NCBI RefSeq assembly: GCF_006439055.1
Contig: NZ_RCZC01000002.1
Location: 641,351-705,350, forward strand
Reading direction: 5' to 3'
From: Sphingomonas glacialis
GTDB taxonomy: Bacteria; Pseudomonadota; Alphaproteobacteria; Sphingomonadales; Sphingomonadaceae
Length of the DNA stretch: 64,000 nt
The first letter of the stretch is position 1; every line of letters starts with the position of its first letter. Below are positions 63,608 through 64,000 of the stretch, piece after piece. The notes under the pieces were generated by a model. That model saw only the letters and a program-made list of their open reading frames with translations. It was not told the origin of the DNA and searched no databases. A program made the translations under genes and the position numbers.

Positions 63608-64000
63608 TGTCCATCCGTTTCGATGATAAGGTCGCCATCGTCACCGGCGCCGGCGGCGGTCTCGGTCGCGCCTATGCGCTCGAGCTGGCGAAGCGCGGCG
63701 CGAAGGTCGTGGTCAACGATCTCGGCGGCTCGCGCGATGGCACCGGGCATAGCGACGCGGCGCTGAAGGTCGTCGAGGAAATCAAGGCCGCCGGCGGCGA
63801 GGCGATCTCGAACGGCGGCAGCGTCACCGAATATGAGCAGATGGTCGAAATGGTCGCCAAGGCCAAGGAGACCTGGGGCGGCGTTCACATCCTGATAAAC
63901 AATGCGGGCGTGCTGCGCGACAAGAGCTTCGCCAAGATGGAGCCGGCAGATTTCAAGTTCGTCATCGACGTGCATCTCAACGGTTCGGCCAATGTCACCA
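63608..64000 (+). CDS. Short-chain dehydrogenase/reductase, 3' part cut by window edge
   Basis: 131 codons visible. MSIRFDDKVAIVTGAGGGLGRAYALELAKRG carries the TGxxxGxG cofactor motif; VVVNDLGGSRDGTG indicates NAD(H) preference; LINNAGVLRDKSFAKM is the NNAG motif. The DLGGSRDG and LRDKSF pieces are typical of the 3-hydroxyacyl-CoA dehydrogenase part of MFE-2-like enzymes of fatty-acid or steroid oxidation. The active-site Ser/Tyr/Lys lie beyond the edge. GAGGAG precedes the ATG. Confidence 0.85.

Overview
The window is a GC-rich, densely packed chromosomal segment that looks like a Sphingomonas-type alphaproteobacterium. Pointers are the F0-only ATP synthase operon with paired b and b' subunits, a NodT-type efflux lipoprotein, TamA/TamB, a PstA with a long N-terminal extension, the dnaK-dnaJ pair, and abundant GTG/TTG starts with ATGA/GTGA/TGATG gene overlaps. 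I see no rRNA, tRNA, CRISPR array, prophage or transposase.

Layout. 1-1057 is the front part of an EAL-domain protein with a ruined GGDEF site. 1466-2635 is argE. 2672-7569 is a drug-efflux operon (TetR/CecR-like regulator, EmrA, EmrB, NodT) headed by a perfect 16-bp palindrome. 7656-9137 is an EthA-like flavin monooxygenase. 9215-15525 is tamA-tamB. 15593-17659 is malate synthase G. 17732-20747 is a MarR regulator divergent from hpd and hmgA (tyrosine/homogentisate breakdown), followed by a translationally coupled pair of a YqcI/YcgG (GntA-like) putative N-hydroxylase and a DUF1989 protein. 22259-29961 holds a coniferyl-aldehyde-type dehydrogenase, a prepilin peptidase, a thiolase, a GNAT/SH3 pair, a D-2-hydroxyacid dehydrogenase, a bestrophin and two tiny membrane proteins. 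30011-35244 contains uvrC and the atpI-B-E-F'-F operon. 35435-43621 contains radC, an EF-hand protein, purB, a cytochrome P450, dnaJ, dnaK (with a sigma-32-like promoter) and a PCu(A)C copper chaperone.

43632-47371 is a two-gene c-di-GMP signalling operon (REC-GGDEF-EAL plus a CHASE4 histidine kinase). 47462-53058 is the amino-sugar block (glmS, glmU, ROK kinase, gph) interrupted by a vapBC-type toxin-antitoxin pair whose promoter appears to give a leaderless transcript. 53050-55652 is a compact four-gene HPr-rel-A-type cassette: a Tat-exported 130-residue protein, a PqqD-like protein, an HprK-like kinase and a nucleotidyltransferase. This is the best candidate for a little-understood peptide or protein modification system here. 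55732-63001 is the phosphate regulon phoR-pstSCAB-phoU-phoB, with a Pho box overlapping the phoR stop codon. The window ends with a Pro/Ala-rich secreted protein, a strong terminator and the start of a short-chain dehydrogenase.

Four REPIN-like elements (two palindromes facing each other across a short spacer) lie between genes at 19346, 22138, 39760 and 40993; no RAYT transposase is present in the window. The long open frames lying opposite tamB, glcB, emrB, dnaK and others are GC-driven shadows and are not annotated.
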